From assembly GCA_947579665.1 (NCBI GenBank), contig OX388350.1:30041393-30105392 (forward strand): DNA of 64,000 nt. Reading direction: 5' to 3'. A model generated the notes under the pieces. It did not search any database, was not told where the DNA came from, and saw only the letters and a list, made by a program, of their open reading frames with translations. Below, one piece after another: positions 44,883 through 56,759 of the stretch (its first letter is position 1; each line of letters opens with the position of its first letter). Both the position numbers and the translations under genes were made by a program. This stretch comes from Sympetrum striolatum. Taxonomy: Eukaryota > Arthropoda > Insecta > Odonata > Libellulidae.

Positions 44883-44992
44883 CGAATTAAATATATAAGT
44901 ATCGCACGAACTGTTCCTGCTTGTTGAGGTGAAATAACGAATTAAATATATAAGTATCGCACGAACTGTTCCTGCTTGTTGAGGTGAAATAA
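44883..44992. repeat. Exact 55-bp tandem duplication
   Basis: Two adjacent identical copies (44883-44937 and 44938-44992) of a unit starting CGAATTAAATATATAAGTAT and ending GAGGTGAAATAA. Confidence 0.95.
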
Positions 44993-47900
44993 CCCAAATC
45001 TCCCTCTCTAGTCTTCGTAGGATGTATGTGACTTCATTCTGTTGCCCACACTAGTATTCCGAGAAAATTTATATGTCATTAGTCTATGTTGAGATGAATT
45101 TTTGGTCTCTATTATGAAGCTGTCGAGTTAGAAACATATTCATCAATCGATATCTACGGAACAAGTCTTACTTGGGACTCACTGTATGATATGTAGATTG
45201 AATTTGATAGTATTTCTTAAACCATTCCTCTACTTGGAGAAAGCTTCTATATGGGAAAAATTAAGTAACAACTGAAATTTCTTATTCCAAATCTTTAATA
45301 ACTTTAATATGTAAAATTGAATGAGTCATCTAAATCGCTGCTACCGAAGAAGTTAATTTCATCCGAAAACTGAAGTTAATCAGTCTTGATGACTGCAAAA
45401 ATGAAAAGTACAAAGTAAGGAAGGTACGAGGCTGATGTTAGTAAGCAGGTGAATATAATTAAATACATACAATGTACACTATCTATTATAGTATTTTAGT
45501 GTATTATACTTCAACTTATTGAATACGCTTGAACGTATTCATTAAGTTGAGCTATAATATTTTTTACATTATGAACAGGAAATGTCTTTTCGTATAGGAT
45601 ACAGGGAAAGTAATCTTACATTATTTTTTTGCTGGTTTGACATTGTGAAAGCTACTGTGATATTATTCATTGTATTTACCTTAGTTAGTCCTTACATAAA
45701 TCTATGACTAGAGCCATTCACAGGACATTTTTTCTGATTGGGTTGGGTTGATAAGATTCCTGCTCAAAACAGTTATCTATAAAATGCGTAGTAAAAAAAA
45801 AACATTTAGTGATTTAAGTATCTAATCTAGTTTAATCAGTATTTGGTAAAATGACTACCGCTTTATTGTTCCCACAAAGTTGCTACATTTCATATTATTT
45901 AATGTACTGTTCTTCAATTAATGCTTCCTGTAAACGAGACGCGATCGGTTGTCCCGAGCGTTCAGTTGTCACGCGGTCAGTTGTCGTTGAACCGTATCTT
46001 TTATGTAGCTTTTGAGAATAAATTAATTTCAATCGGATATCTCAAATATTTTCAACGAAAATAGATAAACAAAACACAGGAATTATTTCGGCAAAGAAAC
46101 AGACCAACTTTCTGTCTAGCCAGTACAAATGTGAGCGAAATGCAATGGATTAGAAATCATTTCCACTTTCTTTAAGTGAGAGAGAAAGTAAGGTCAGTGA
46201 AGCCTTGCGAATGTTGTAGGCAGAGAATTTGGTTTGAAGATGGAAACAATTTCCGATGATGCTGTGGGAAAATGGCTTTCTGCAAGAAGGTGATTTAGAA
46301 ATGTGGATGCTAATAGTAACATTTTGCAAATATACGCCAATAAAATGTTTTGTACCAATGTTTTTCAAAGTAAAATTCGAATAATGGGAATATGTTAAAC
46401 ATTGCAAGTTTCTATATAGCCTTTTCTAATACTGAAAGCACCCTTTCGGCTACTGAAAGATCTTCGTTCGAAACACAGTTACGTTGACTATTTACACTTC
46501 AAATTGACCTTGGGTAAGGATTATTTTTACAAAAGGTAGCGAGGAAGATTGAGAAAAATTATCAATTTCAAGGAAACAAATTTATGAGAAAAGCACCTTG
46601 GATTTTCCCAGTACTGTTCTTATCAACTGAATTTCAAAAAATTTATTTTTGCAAGAATTTGAATAGCTGTTTTGCGATTTTGACTGTTTAATTACAAGGA
46701 GTGTCACTCGAACTTTGCTCAGTTAGTAAATTTCCAGTATAACTTACATCTGCGCAAAATCATTCCTTTACGAGACTTACTTCACCTAACCATCTTTTTA
46801 CCATAATTTTCCTTAATCTGATACAAGAAAGAGTCTTGGTAGAACACACAGAGAATGTAAAATGAAGTTACAATCTGCAAATTTACAATCTCTTGCTTCA
46901 AGCCATCGATACCGAAATCTAACGCAAATGTTATTGCTACAACGCGTCCGTCAATTTAAAGAGGATGTGAACCGCTCCTAGGCCTTCCTTTTCTCCTCTC
47001 GAAAACTGTTTTCTTAATCCCGTAGACCTTATCATAGATCTGTGTTTTCAGCCCTCCCTTCTTGATACTCTGAATGAATACATTTTCGAATTCATTTGCT
47101 CCCCCTTCCTCCCACACATCCGTTCGTTTCCTTATTTCCCTGGAGAAAGCTTTTGCTTGCCTTGGTGCTTCTTCTTATATTTCTTATTATTTTCCAACGG
47201 AGAAATCGCCGAGAAAGGCCTAGAAAGAAAGGGAAGCGAATCTCAGGACACTTTTCGTCGCTTTGAATGTGTACACACGGGTCGATACCGAGCCATCCGT
47301 TCCCACTACTTTATCTTGATGAGTTCATTCTTTCCATTTGTCTTTTAGTAATGAGAACAATGTGTCTTTCATTTAACACATTTGTCTCTCTAATTCATTG
47401 CTGTGATACATTGATCATCCACATCTACATCTGCAATCCTCTTTTCAGGCGTGCGGCGGAGAAAACAAGTACTATGGCTCTACTTCCCCAATCGATTACT
47501 TTCGCTTATCGTTCGCAGAAGATATGAATTTTTGATGCGACTCGTTCTTGCTTCAATTTCCTTAATCTTCCGTTAGTGTCTGAACGGCTTAAATGTCAGG
47601 GAGGACGCATAATATCGGCTACTTCCTCTAATAACGTGTTTTTTCTCTGAATTATTTAAGTAAATTAAGTCTGTTTGCGTCTTCTATCTTCTAAAGATTC
47701 CGATCCTGCATCCTGAAGCATCTGAGAGTAACATCTGAGTGATCTGAATATCTGAAAGATTTGCCGTAGAAATTCTTTCCAATACGTGTCGCCTTTCATT
47801 GTACATTTTCTAATACGCAAATTTAACACTTTTCAGTTGAATTCCATACAAAATATGCAAGGTAAAGTTGAGGTCTTACTTAAGAAACGTATCCCATAGA

Positions 47901-50515
47901 AATCAATAATATTCTGAAATAAAGTGGAATAGAGTGGGTAAAACGCTGTCATTTCATCCCAGTACTATATTAGTGACGTTTTCTTACGATCATTCGAGGA
48001 AAGAAGGAAGAGTCACATACCTTGTTTCTTTATCCTTTCTTTCGATTACCATTCCCTTCTCTACACTGTACGGGCCTTTAAAACCATTGAATCTATAAAC
48101 TGAATTTATCTGCTTGTGGAAAAAAAACATTTCCTGCTACTGCATAGTGTTTTTATCACATTAAGGTTCGTTTTTAACTGGAGGTGTAAAGAATGAGTTA
48201 TTCTGATCGATGCCATTCCATTTGAACACTCCTAATTGAATATCGCGATAAATGGCATTCCAATGGTCGCACATATATGTACGATACTTGCTCCACTGAA
48301 AACAGTCTGGCTCAATGAAATTAGCCGTGGTAAACTGTACTTTTCAAATATAACACAGAGGCATTCTCAAGTTAGTGATGAAAACAAACTGTTCCTACAT
48401 ATATGAATTTTTACTTGCTTAACTTAGCCGTAGTAGAATTCTATTGTGAAAAGGAAAGAGGAAAATTTGGCGTGGATGACGTAAGCTCTTGCTACATATC
48501 ACTTAGTTTTTATTCCCCCTCTACAATGCCTTTGGTAGCCAATAACGAATTATCTAAACAGACTTCACCAGTGAAAGTGATGACAGATCACTTTTTAATT
48601 ACTAATAATCTGCTATATTTGCAACGAAGTTGAACGACATTAATAAAAGCCACTAGGAAACGACTGGTTCTCGTTAATCTTGAGATGTGTCTTTTACGGA
48701 CGTTGAAAGAAAACCGGAAAAGTAAAATATAAATGTAGAAAAAATGTTATTTATGAAATGAGCCATAAACTCAAAAACATCCAAAATATTCACAAAGAAA
48801 AAGGGAAACAATCTTAGTGATCTAAGTCTTTTCAACTGTTTATGAAAAGGAATATAAATGGAAGTAACAGAGTATCCAGCACGGTTAAGATTAAAGTATT
48901 TAAAATTTAAAACGCTTTTTTTGATCCGATTGTTTAGCATACTGTAGTTCTTCTTGGAGGCGAAGCAGATTGAATATCTCAGTAAACGCTTATCCTTCCT
49001 CCAACTACGATTTAAAGTGCTTTTTAATTGCAAGCAGAAGAAACAATAAAAACTGTAAGAACATCATTGTTCTCAGTTTACTTCTTCATCATTTTTTTCA
49101 TGCGCATCAGTGATTATTTCTATTTACGGTTTTCCTTACTTCACTTACTACATCCAGAATCAAACTTCGAAGAAATCGACACTTAAACAAGTTTTTAAGA
49201 GCTCGTATTTCTTCCATTTTAGGAAAAGCTACAATTGAAAGGATTTCCTTATTACCCGGAAGAAAAAGCATTACTGTTTCCTCTACGACTTGAATTGCAC
49301 TTCGTAACGTTTAATACCCTCTCGAATAGATGCAGACGCTTTTGCAGTTGCCTCACTGAGGTACAGACGCATCTTTTTCTTGTCCCTACATATTGATCTT
49401 TCTGGCATGGGTGACCCTATCAGGAGCAAAGCTTCAGCCGGTTTAGCGCGCTAGATCCTAGAAAAACCCAAACCTTTTCCGTTCGAAGAGGTATTTTAGT
49501 CCTCTCTACAGAGAAGCAAAAAGTAGGGTGAACGATGGTGCTAAGTCAAATTGCATGGAAAAGGATTCAAAGAACGATTTTTTAAAAGTGAAGGAGTTGA
49601 AGAAAATACGGTTTACATACGTATTTTTGGGAAGATTGTTATCGTTAGCTGAAAGTAATGGAGGAATTGAAGAATTAAGGGGACAAGCAAAAGTGGAAAA
49701 TTTTACAAGCTAGAATAAGATTATTACAATTAGAACCATTTTAATCAAGATGAAAGAGCTGATGACATTTTCTTGGGTTTTTCATATTACGTAAGTTTCA
49801 TCAACCATAGGAAAATAATAAAGGATTCCGAAAAATTTCCAATTTAGACGTCATCAGATACGACTCATAATGTGCCTAGCTATTCAAGTGAGATACTTTA
49901 TGAAAAGCGATGATATGGAATGCAAGAAGAATGACTTGAAAATAGATATAGAGAAAGATATTTAAAAGAATAATAGCTTCGTCAAGATATAAAGGCGTAA
50001 TTTTCTTGATAACCGATTATATTCTAAAGTATCTAGAAAAAAGCTACGTGAAAAATGTATTCAAAAAATGATTTTTAATAATCATAAAAAAGAAATAAAT
50101 AGAAATATGTATAGCAACACTGTTATTCATTGTATTTTTTACCATTTTCAAAATATAATGAAGCACTTACGACGGATCATATGCTCATGATATTGCAGTT
50201 TTATTTTTTGTATGAGTTAAAATGGAGTAGAATGAGCAAATGATTAGTATGTAAAAATATGAAAATTTTAGAGTCCATTTGCCCATCAATTGATTATTAC
50301 TCATTCTAGAATCTGCTAATTCGGCCTCGACTTTGTGGTAGTTCTCTATAATAAAACATGAGAAAAAGAAGAAGAACACTTGTACCTTTACCACAGTAAT
50401 TTTATTCACTCATGACCATGGTTTCAATCCATAAAAGACCATCCTCCTGAGGATGCACTGAATTAATGAGTGCATTGGATGAGGAAAAGGAACTCCATGC
50501 GCAACCGCAAACTCA
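44993..50515. other. AT-rich DNA without recognised genes
   Basis: Only short open frames without domains (for example 47157-47527, 48403-48633, 48674-49033). A pyrimidine-rich, GC-richer patch lies near 46960-47290. Confidence 0.4.
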
Positions 50516-50519
50516 AGGA

Positions 50520-50803
50520 TAATTCAAAGTCAAAAATGTTGACGGGACTGGTACTCCAAAACGATCCTTCGCTTTTTGGTTTTCAAGAGGGTTTTCACCC
50601 CCCTTCTTTGTGGGTGTTTTCTTAGTCAACCTTCAGTTGCAAAGATTTTTTCCCACACCCTACTCTTTTTTTAATTTTTTTAATAAGTTGAGTTCTTAAT
50701 AAGTTTAAATGTAATCGACATACGAGGTTAGGTGGAAGAGAGGCCCACCTGGGCCTAACCTCGCCAATAAAGGGTCAAACTAACTAACTAACTAACTAAC
50801 TCT
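50520..50803 (+). mobile_element. LINE-type 3' UTR with (CTAA)n tail
   Basis: The segment ends CTAACCTCGCCAATAAAGGG followed by TCAAA and (CTAA)n at about 50777-50801. AATAAA plus a short simple-repeat tail is the 3' signature of several insect non-LTR families. Just before the tail, GGTTAGGTGGAAGAGAGGCC and GGCCTAACC form an inverted repeat with a CCACCTG loop. No RT coding remains, so the copy is heavily 5'-truncated. Confidence 0.55.
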
Positions 50804-50809
50804 TACTTT

Positions 50810-52530
50810 AGATTTCCTTTTCCCTTAGACTAGGTTTACAATAGTTTGCCAAAATCCAGATATCATCAATTAGTAACGAATCCGTGAGATTCCTTTACCG
50901 CAGAGAATGAGGCTTAAATACATCTGCACCTAAACCTACCACGGGAACTAATTTTACTCATACAAGACAAACATTTTCAAGGAGCAACCATTAAAGTGAA
51001 AGCAATGACTTATAGATTTAGTCTAGTATCTGGGAATTTCAAAGTGATCTCTCGTTGTAGCGACAGAAAATACAGCCAAAATATCTAGCATGACTTTCAG
51101 TTTGATTTTGGTTCATTTTGCCACCACTTATAAATACATTAATCGATGTCAATCAGACCACAGGGATACAGTATATCAACTGTCAGTCTTGAAGCTGGTG
51201 TCCTCAGTTATGATTCTCAATTTATTTAATACGTATTTTAACACAGTTTGCTCTGAGATTTAATAGTTGCTAACATAGAAATTAAAAAGTATTTATTGAT
51301 TGGAGATAATTAGAGATCAATTTCAGGAATAAGTACAAAATTATACAAAAACGTTTTGCGGATAATTTGCGCTTACCAAAAATTCTGGCATTAAAGATAC
51401 ATTTGAAGATTTTAATGACGTTCATGGAAAATTTATATCTCAAGAAGTTTTCCTTGAGTTATTCTCAATGCTACTGTGCTAATTTATTCTCTCCATTTCA
51501 GTTTTCGATATTTAAAGAAGACAACTAAACTGTGAATTTCGCCAAGTAAAGTACCACGAAACTTATATAAACTAACTCATCTCCAGGGCTCGGACAATAA
51601 ATCCAGCGTTAAATTTCTCGTTCATTGCATATGTTCGAATGAACAGTCTCAGAAGGCATTCACCAGTTTGACTTTTCTACACGAAGATAGAAATATCCGT
51701 TTTTCTATGTTTCACAAAATCAACGATCATTTTATTAAGGCTCTAAGTGCATAAAATTTTATATTTTTGCAGATCTATCTGCAGTGTAGTAGAGAGATAC
51801 TTTATCTCATGTAGGATGATTAAATAATAAGACTGAGACATTGAGTCATAGCTGACTTTTTATAACACTGAAATTGTCTGGAAGTATTAAGAAATTCATT
51901 TTCACGACTATGAAAATTTATTGATGTGTTCATTCAATGTGAAAATCGGAAACAGGGAAGGAGCGTTTGGCTCGCTATTCACTAAAATTAGGGAGTATTC
52001 TTAAGTTTATAGTACGGTCGAGGAAAAATTGACTAGCGGAAACAGAGAAAATTCACTAGAGTTGATACTTCCTTCCTTCAATGCCAACAGTTCCATAAGA
52101 ATACACATTGCCTTCTGTTGAAGGCAGATATCTCCATGCATGAGTTGTTCAGCAAAAATTGAAACAATTTATTTTAAGTCAACGCATCCCAGAATATGAA
52201 TTTTCATCTCAATTCCTACATCAAAATGAACTCATATAATATTGCAAAAAAGTTAGTTTTGTTAATACGTTAACTTTTTCCATTAATTTGATTTGATGTT
52301 GATTGATTGATTGAATTGAATTAACAACCTGGAAATGTACCCTTTAAGGCTAAGAAACGGAAAATGCATTTGATTCTGCGGACTTCCATCATTCCAGAAA
52401 GGAAAAACTTATTTTCCAAATTGAAATCTGAATTATTTTTTTCGAATGCCCACAAATTTTTGGAGTAGATCGATTGGGAAAATAGGAGCATCATTTTATG
52501 TTTGTTCATTAATATATTTGTCAGCAACAA
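50810..52530. other. AT-rich DNA without recognised genes
   Basis: Nothing supported. Confidence 0.4.
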
Positions 52531-52798
52531 TTTTTACTTTCTCTCTATTCGTAGTATAGAGAAAGTATTGTATTCGCAAAAAAATTCGACCTCCAGATTT
52601 CAACGGAAATAGATGTTTTGGGGGCCATAGAGTTTGTTTTCGCTATTTTCCCGAACATGTCTGTCTGTGTGTGTGTCTGTGGTAAAAAAGTTTGTGGGCG
52701 CTCTATCGTAAAAAGTTATCCGATTAATAAAAGTTATCCGATCATTTCCAAAATTCATATTTAGTATTTTCCTAACAATGCCAATAGTTGATTAGTTT

Positions 52799-53156
52799 TT
52801 GATGAATACCGCTTAACCGGAAGTTGCGGTTCATCCGGAACAAAATTTTGTTTCTTAAATAGCTCTATCAGAATGCAATGTAGGCATATACAATTAAACA
52901 CAAAAGTTATAGATAATGTACTTTGCTACAACGTTTGTTTGAAACATTTTTTCGTAACACTGATTGTTTAGGAGTTATTCTTGAATAATGGTTAACCGGA
53001 AGTTGTTGTTTATCCAGTAATGAGAGTTTTTCATACATATCTCTGTCAAAATGCAATGTAGATTTATAAAAATATATACAAAAGTTATAGATAATGTACA
53101 TTACTACAACTTTTGTTTGAAACATTTTTCTGTAACTCATTATTTTGGAGTTATTT
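52799..53156. repeat. Degenerate tandem repeat, two units of about 179 bp
   Basis: TTAACCGGAAGTTG starts at 52813 and again at 52992. Both units continue with CTC(T)ATCAGAATGCAATGTAG-like and ACAAAAGTTATAGATAATGT blocks, then GTTTGAAACATTTTT and GGAGTTATT. Copies are about 80% similar. Upstream (52540-52760) lie a palindromic TACTTTCTCTCTA...TAGAGAAAGTA motif and a (GT)n-like GTCTGTCTGTGTGTGTGTC run that may belong to the same dispersed repeat. Confidence 0.7.
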
Positions 53157-53159
53157 ATA

Positions 53160-54240
53160 TATTACTGGCATAGGCTTCTGTTTTCAATAAATATGGAGAA
53201 AGTAGTGTTGGACACATCAGATTTTTTGATTGTTAAAACAATATTTTATTGGCCTAGTAGTCTCCAAAGAAATTTATACACAAAAACTCATCCAAGAGAA
53301 AGTAGCTACGCTGTAATTTTCTTATTACATTGAGCTCTGAGTATTTCCGATTTATTTTTACAGGAATTGTAAGAGAAAATATTCAGGATTGACCGAATTT
53401 TACAAAAGGATTCATTTAAAAATATCTTAGTGTGAATTATAAGGATATAGAGAATCTAGCATATATTTAAGAGGTATTTATTTTATATTATTATATCACT
53501 TTATTTGTTTGGCTCAACAAGTGAACACAATCAAATCTGTAGAAAATGTTTTCATTATACCCTACCATATTGATTTGGCAGAGGAGAAACGTATTTAATA
53601 TAATATTTAATATTTCCATAAAAAATGAAAACTAGGCGGTTAATTGGAAATTGTTCCACTAGCCGTACCTCTTGATAAACCACAAAGATCATCTGCGTTA
53701 GCTTGCATGATTTAGAAAATTTAGAGGAAGTTTGGATAGAGATAATTTTCCATATTCTGAAAAGTATTTTATGATTAAGATTCAAAACACGAAAAATTGC
53801 AAATTTCATAGGAAAAATCGAGGAGCCAAAAACTGTAGATATACTATTACAAACGATATATTTATGTATTCAGATATTCAACGACTGTATCCAGCAACCT
53901 ACTCTCTCTATTTTATATTCTGAATACGCTATAGAGTATTATTATCCAGATGATGATCTCTGATCTAAAATAAATCCATAGGCCGTTGATAATCGGGCAG
54001 ATATATACTAAAACTATCAGACTTTGACACAAATTAAAAGCTCTTCTTATCTGAAGGTCGTCTTATCTATGGAGGTATACAGTAATTATGGTAGCCAATG
54101 ATAATAGAAGTAACTTTCTTTTAAAGTGACGACATTATCTTTGCAAAGGTGACATAATTTTATACGAGGATTTGATGTGAGCAGAGACTTATCAATCCAT
54201 CACAATAAGAACGATTCATCTCTATGATTTAAAAAAATCT
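53160..54240. other. AT-rich DNA without recognised genes
   Basis: Short domain-less frames only. Confidence 0.4.
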
Positions 54241-54299
54241 CGGAGCTTCAATCCAAAGTACGTATATAGCGCGCATCAGGTCTCGCAGATTTCGGATCC

Positions 54300-55140
54300 A
54301 GCTTGAAGGACAGCCATCCATTCACACTCCGCAAAAATGCGCATCCTGACACACTCCCCCGACGGAGTCATCAGGGTGGCGTTCCTTAATGCCCTCTGCC
54401 TTCATTACGGACTCACCTCTTCACCTTTCCCCTCCCCGGCGCCCGCCCCTCCCGGGCCCTCCCTCAGCCCGAGCATTCCCTCCGCCAGTCGAACGGAGAC
54501 TTTGGCGTGGATAGGTCGTGCGTCAGAAACACGGCGCTCCCGCAAAAAATACCCGAACGCTCTCTCACCCTTTCCCTCTTCCCTCCTCTTCCCTCCCGTC
54601 CACTCCCTTTATCACGGCTCCCTCTTCTCCCTCACCTCTTACCTCCACTCATCTTCGTAGGTGAGCGGGAGCGCGCAAAAGCCCGGCGGGAAAGCGTGGA
54701 GGAATCGACGGGGAACGCCATCCGCTCGGGCCCGTGACGCAACCCCGGGACCCATCGCAAGAGTGGAGCGCGAACGTCGTATCTGGGTGGTGAAGAGGGA
54801 GAGAGAGGAAGATTCACGTCATTATTGCCCCTTGGAGACGTGTTGATTGTGTATTGTTCCACCCGGATCCCGGCGTGCCCCACCGCGCGCCGCTGCTCTT
54901 CTGTTTGTTTTCCCCGGAAACCACGCGGATACGAGTTGGTGCCCTCCGAGCATCCCTTCCTTCCTCTCTCTCCCTCCCCCACCCCCGCTCTCGGAAATTT
55001 CCCTCATTCCTCATACGTCATTACGATTTTTTCGATTTTCCGATAAGCCTTTTTTATCGGGGCGGTGGGGGTTCGGCACCCGGCGACCCCTGACGGATGT
55101 GCCGGGGGAGCTCTAGAGGGGGCTCCGCTGCATGGGTTGA
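54300..55140 (+). promoter_or_regulatory. GC-rich, CpG-rich island, possible promoter/first-exon region
   Basis: Base composition jumps abruptly from AT-rich to strongly GC-rich with many CpGs. A TATA-like GTATATAGCGCGC lies at 54261. Pyrimidine-rich sequence runs from 54410 to 54655 and ends in a strong splice donor, CGTAG|GTGAGCGG, at about 54660. Overlapping open frames in several phases are what GC-rich DNA gives by chance. I do not call a protein. Confidence 0.4.
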
Positions 55141-56689
55141 AGAGGCAACCTTGACCCAATCTGCCCCGACATCTCATCTCTATCCCTAATCTCTTCAGCC
55201 CGCTCCTCGGCATTGTCTGTAAGGAACCCGCCCTCTCTCTCCCCCGCGATATTTCGCACCCTCTCCGAGAAGTGTGCCTCTGACAGTCTGGAGAGCACCG
55301 CTTCTTTTCCGGCTCTTTTATGCGACCGTAAAAACACAGGGGAAAATACGGTGTGGTTGAAGTGGAAGAGGAGGGCCGAGGAAAAATGGATGATGAGGCT
55401 TCTTCCGTGATGCCTCTCCCTGGAACTGTGTCGAAATAAAATACTCGGTGTTGCGGGATACAGGTGAAAAAATTGTCCATCCCCGGAGGTGGTTTGTAAT
55501 AGTTGGGAGAAGTAAACATCTCGAATAAAAAAAATAAGTTGGTGCACTTCGTAGGAGTTGTTACCGAAAGAGGGTGAAACTATAGGGAAACATCCCCAGA
55601 GGTATTTGAAAACCGTTGGAAGAAGTATTCAAAAGTTGGTTGACATTTATTGAGAATTCATGAAGGGTTGACTAAGGGTACTGGATCATTTGGCAAGATA
55701 AAGGCAGGAAATTTCCCCTAGGAGAACGATTTTTTTTAATAAAGTGAACCGAGAGATTTGGATGCAGAGATTCGATCTTGCGATACTTAAAAATCGTGTT
55801 AATTTGGAGGATCCCATATCTCTAAAGATCGGGGAAGCACAGTTGTCTCACGTTCCGAAAGAATACCTTGGAGGATAAGTGAATACGGGGACATCGCGAA
55901 GGGAAGATAATCAAGTTCTGCATACAGCGCGGTATATATTCGCGAAGATATTTAAAAGATTTCTCCTACATAAAGGGATTTTTGAACGAGTGGAAGGATA
56001 CCTCTCTAAAATACGAAATAAAAGGGGTCCGAAAACTGATTCTTGAGGAACATCATGTTGGGATATTTACGAAGACAATTCCAAATGGAACGTGGAAAAT
56101 TAATAAGTAATGAGTAAAAAACTTTAAAAGAAGTCTACTTTGTTGGAAGATAACATTACCTGGAGAAGATAGCATCGAAGTTAAAGAGTTGAATCTCGCG
56201 ACTTCTGTACCGTGGGTATCTCTGAGAGCAGCGAAAGATACTTAGAAAGGAAAGCTCAGCGTCTGCCTCCCGAACGGGAAGACCTTGGGCACGTGTGACT
56301 TCTCGCGGAATATAAGTCGGGGATACAAAGGGTTGAGTCCGAGCTTTTCACCCTCCCTCCTTGCCAATCGCGTATTAACTCCGGAGAGGAGAAACGTGGC
56401 GGAGGTTCCCGAACTGGTGTGAAGGAAGGATGGAGTAGGAGCCCCGGTACGTGGAGGGGGCCGTGGAGGGGGGAGAGGCACCATAGCTCTACACTCGTCC
56501 TTCTCAGTCGGCGGGGTGGATCCTGGGAGTGTTGATTCCGCTGGCGTGGGTGGAGCGCGGAAATAGAGAGAGACCGCTTCGGACGACCACGCGGTATTTC
56601 TGCGTGTGCCAGTGAGTGAGTTAGTGAGTGTGTGTGGCGGACGAGTCCCCGGGAGTCTTCTGGGAGGCGCCTTCGAAGGAGTAGAGCCG

Positions 56690-56738
56690 ATGAGAAAGGA
56701 GATAAAGGGAGCGGAGATTAACTGGTTGAGGATCCAGG
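56690..56738 (+). CDS. Putative short first coding exon of an unidentified gene
   Basis: ATG 56690 (CCGATGA) opens 16 codons, MRKEIKGAEINWLRIQ, ending at a near-consensus donor (CCAGG|GTGAGTG, intron from 56739) in phase 1. It sits at the 3' edge of a second GC-rich patch (56270-56740), after a GTGAGTGAGTTAGTGAGTG run. The frame is also open upstream from 56606. Arrangement suggests a short first exon before a long intron. The rest of the gene would lie outside the window or in unrecognised exons, and I do not know the product. The antisense 171-codon frame (56242-56757) is probably a by-product of GC richness. Confidence 0.25.
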
Positions 56739-56759
56739 GTGAGTGTGAATTATACATGA

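Noticed and set aside
50760..50805. (CTAA)n run considered as a telomere-like repeat
   Set aside because: It is short, follows an AATAAA signal, and fits a retroelement tail. The insect telomere unit TTAGG is not present.
55004..55547. Two overlapping minus-strand frames of 144-171 codons in the GC-rich island
   Set aside because: Several phases are open on both strands at once, as expected of GC-rich sequence. Composition is low-complexity and no domain is visible.
56242..56757. 171-codon minus frame, Pro/Arg/Ser-rich
   Set aside because: Overlaps the putative plus-strand first exon. It is low complexity and lacks recognisable motifs.
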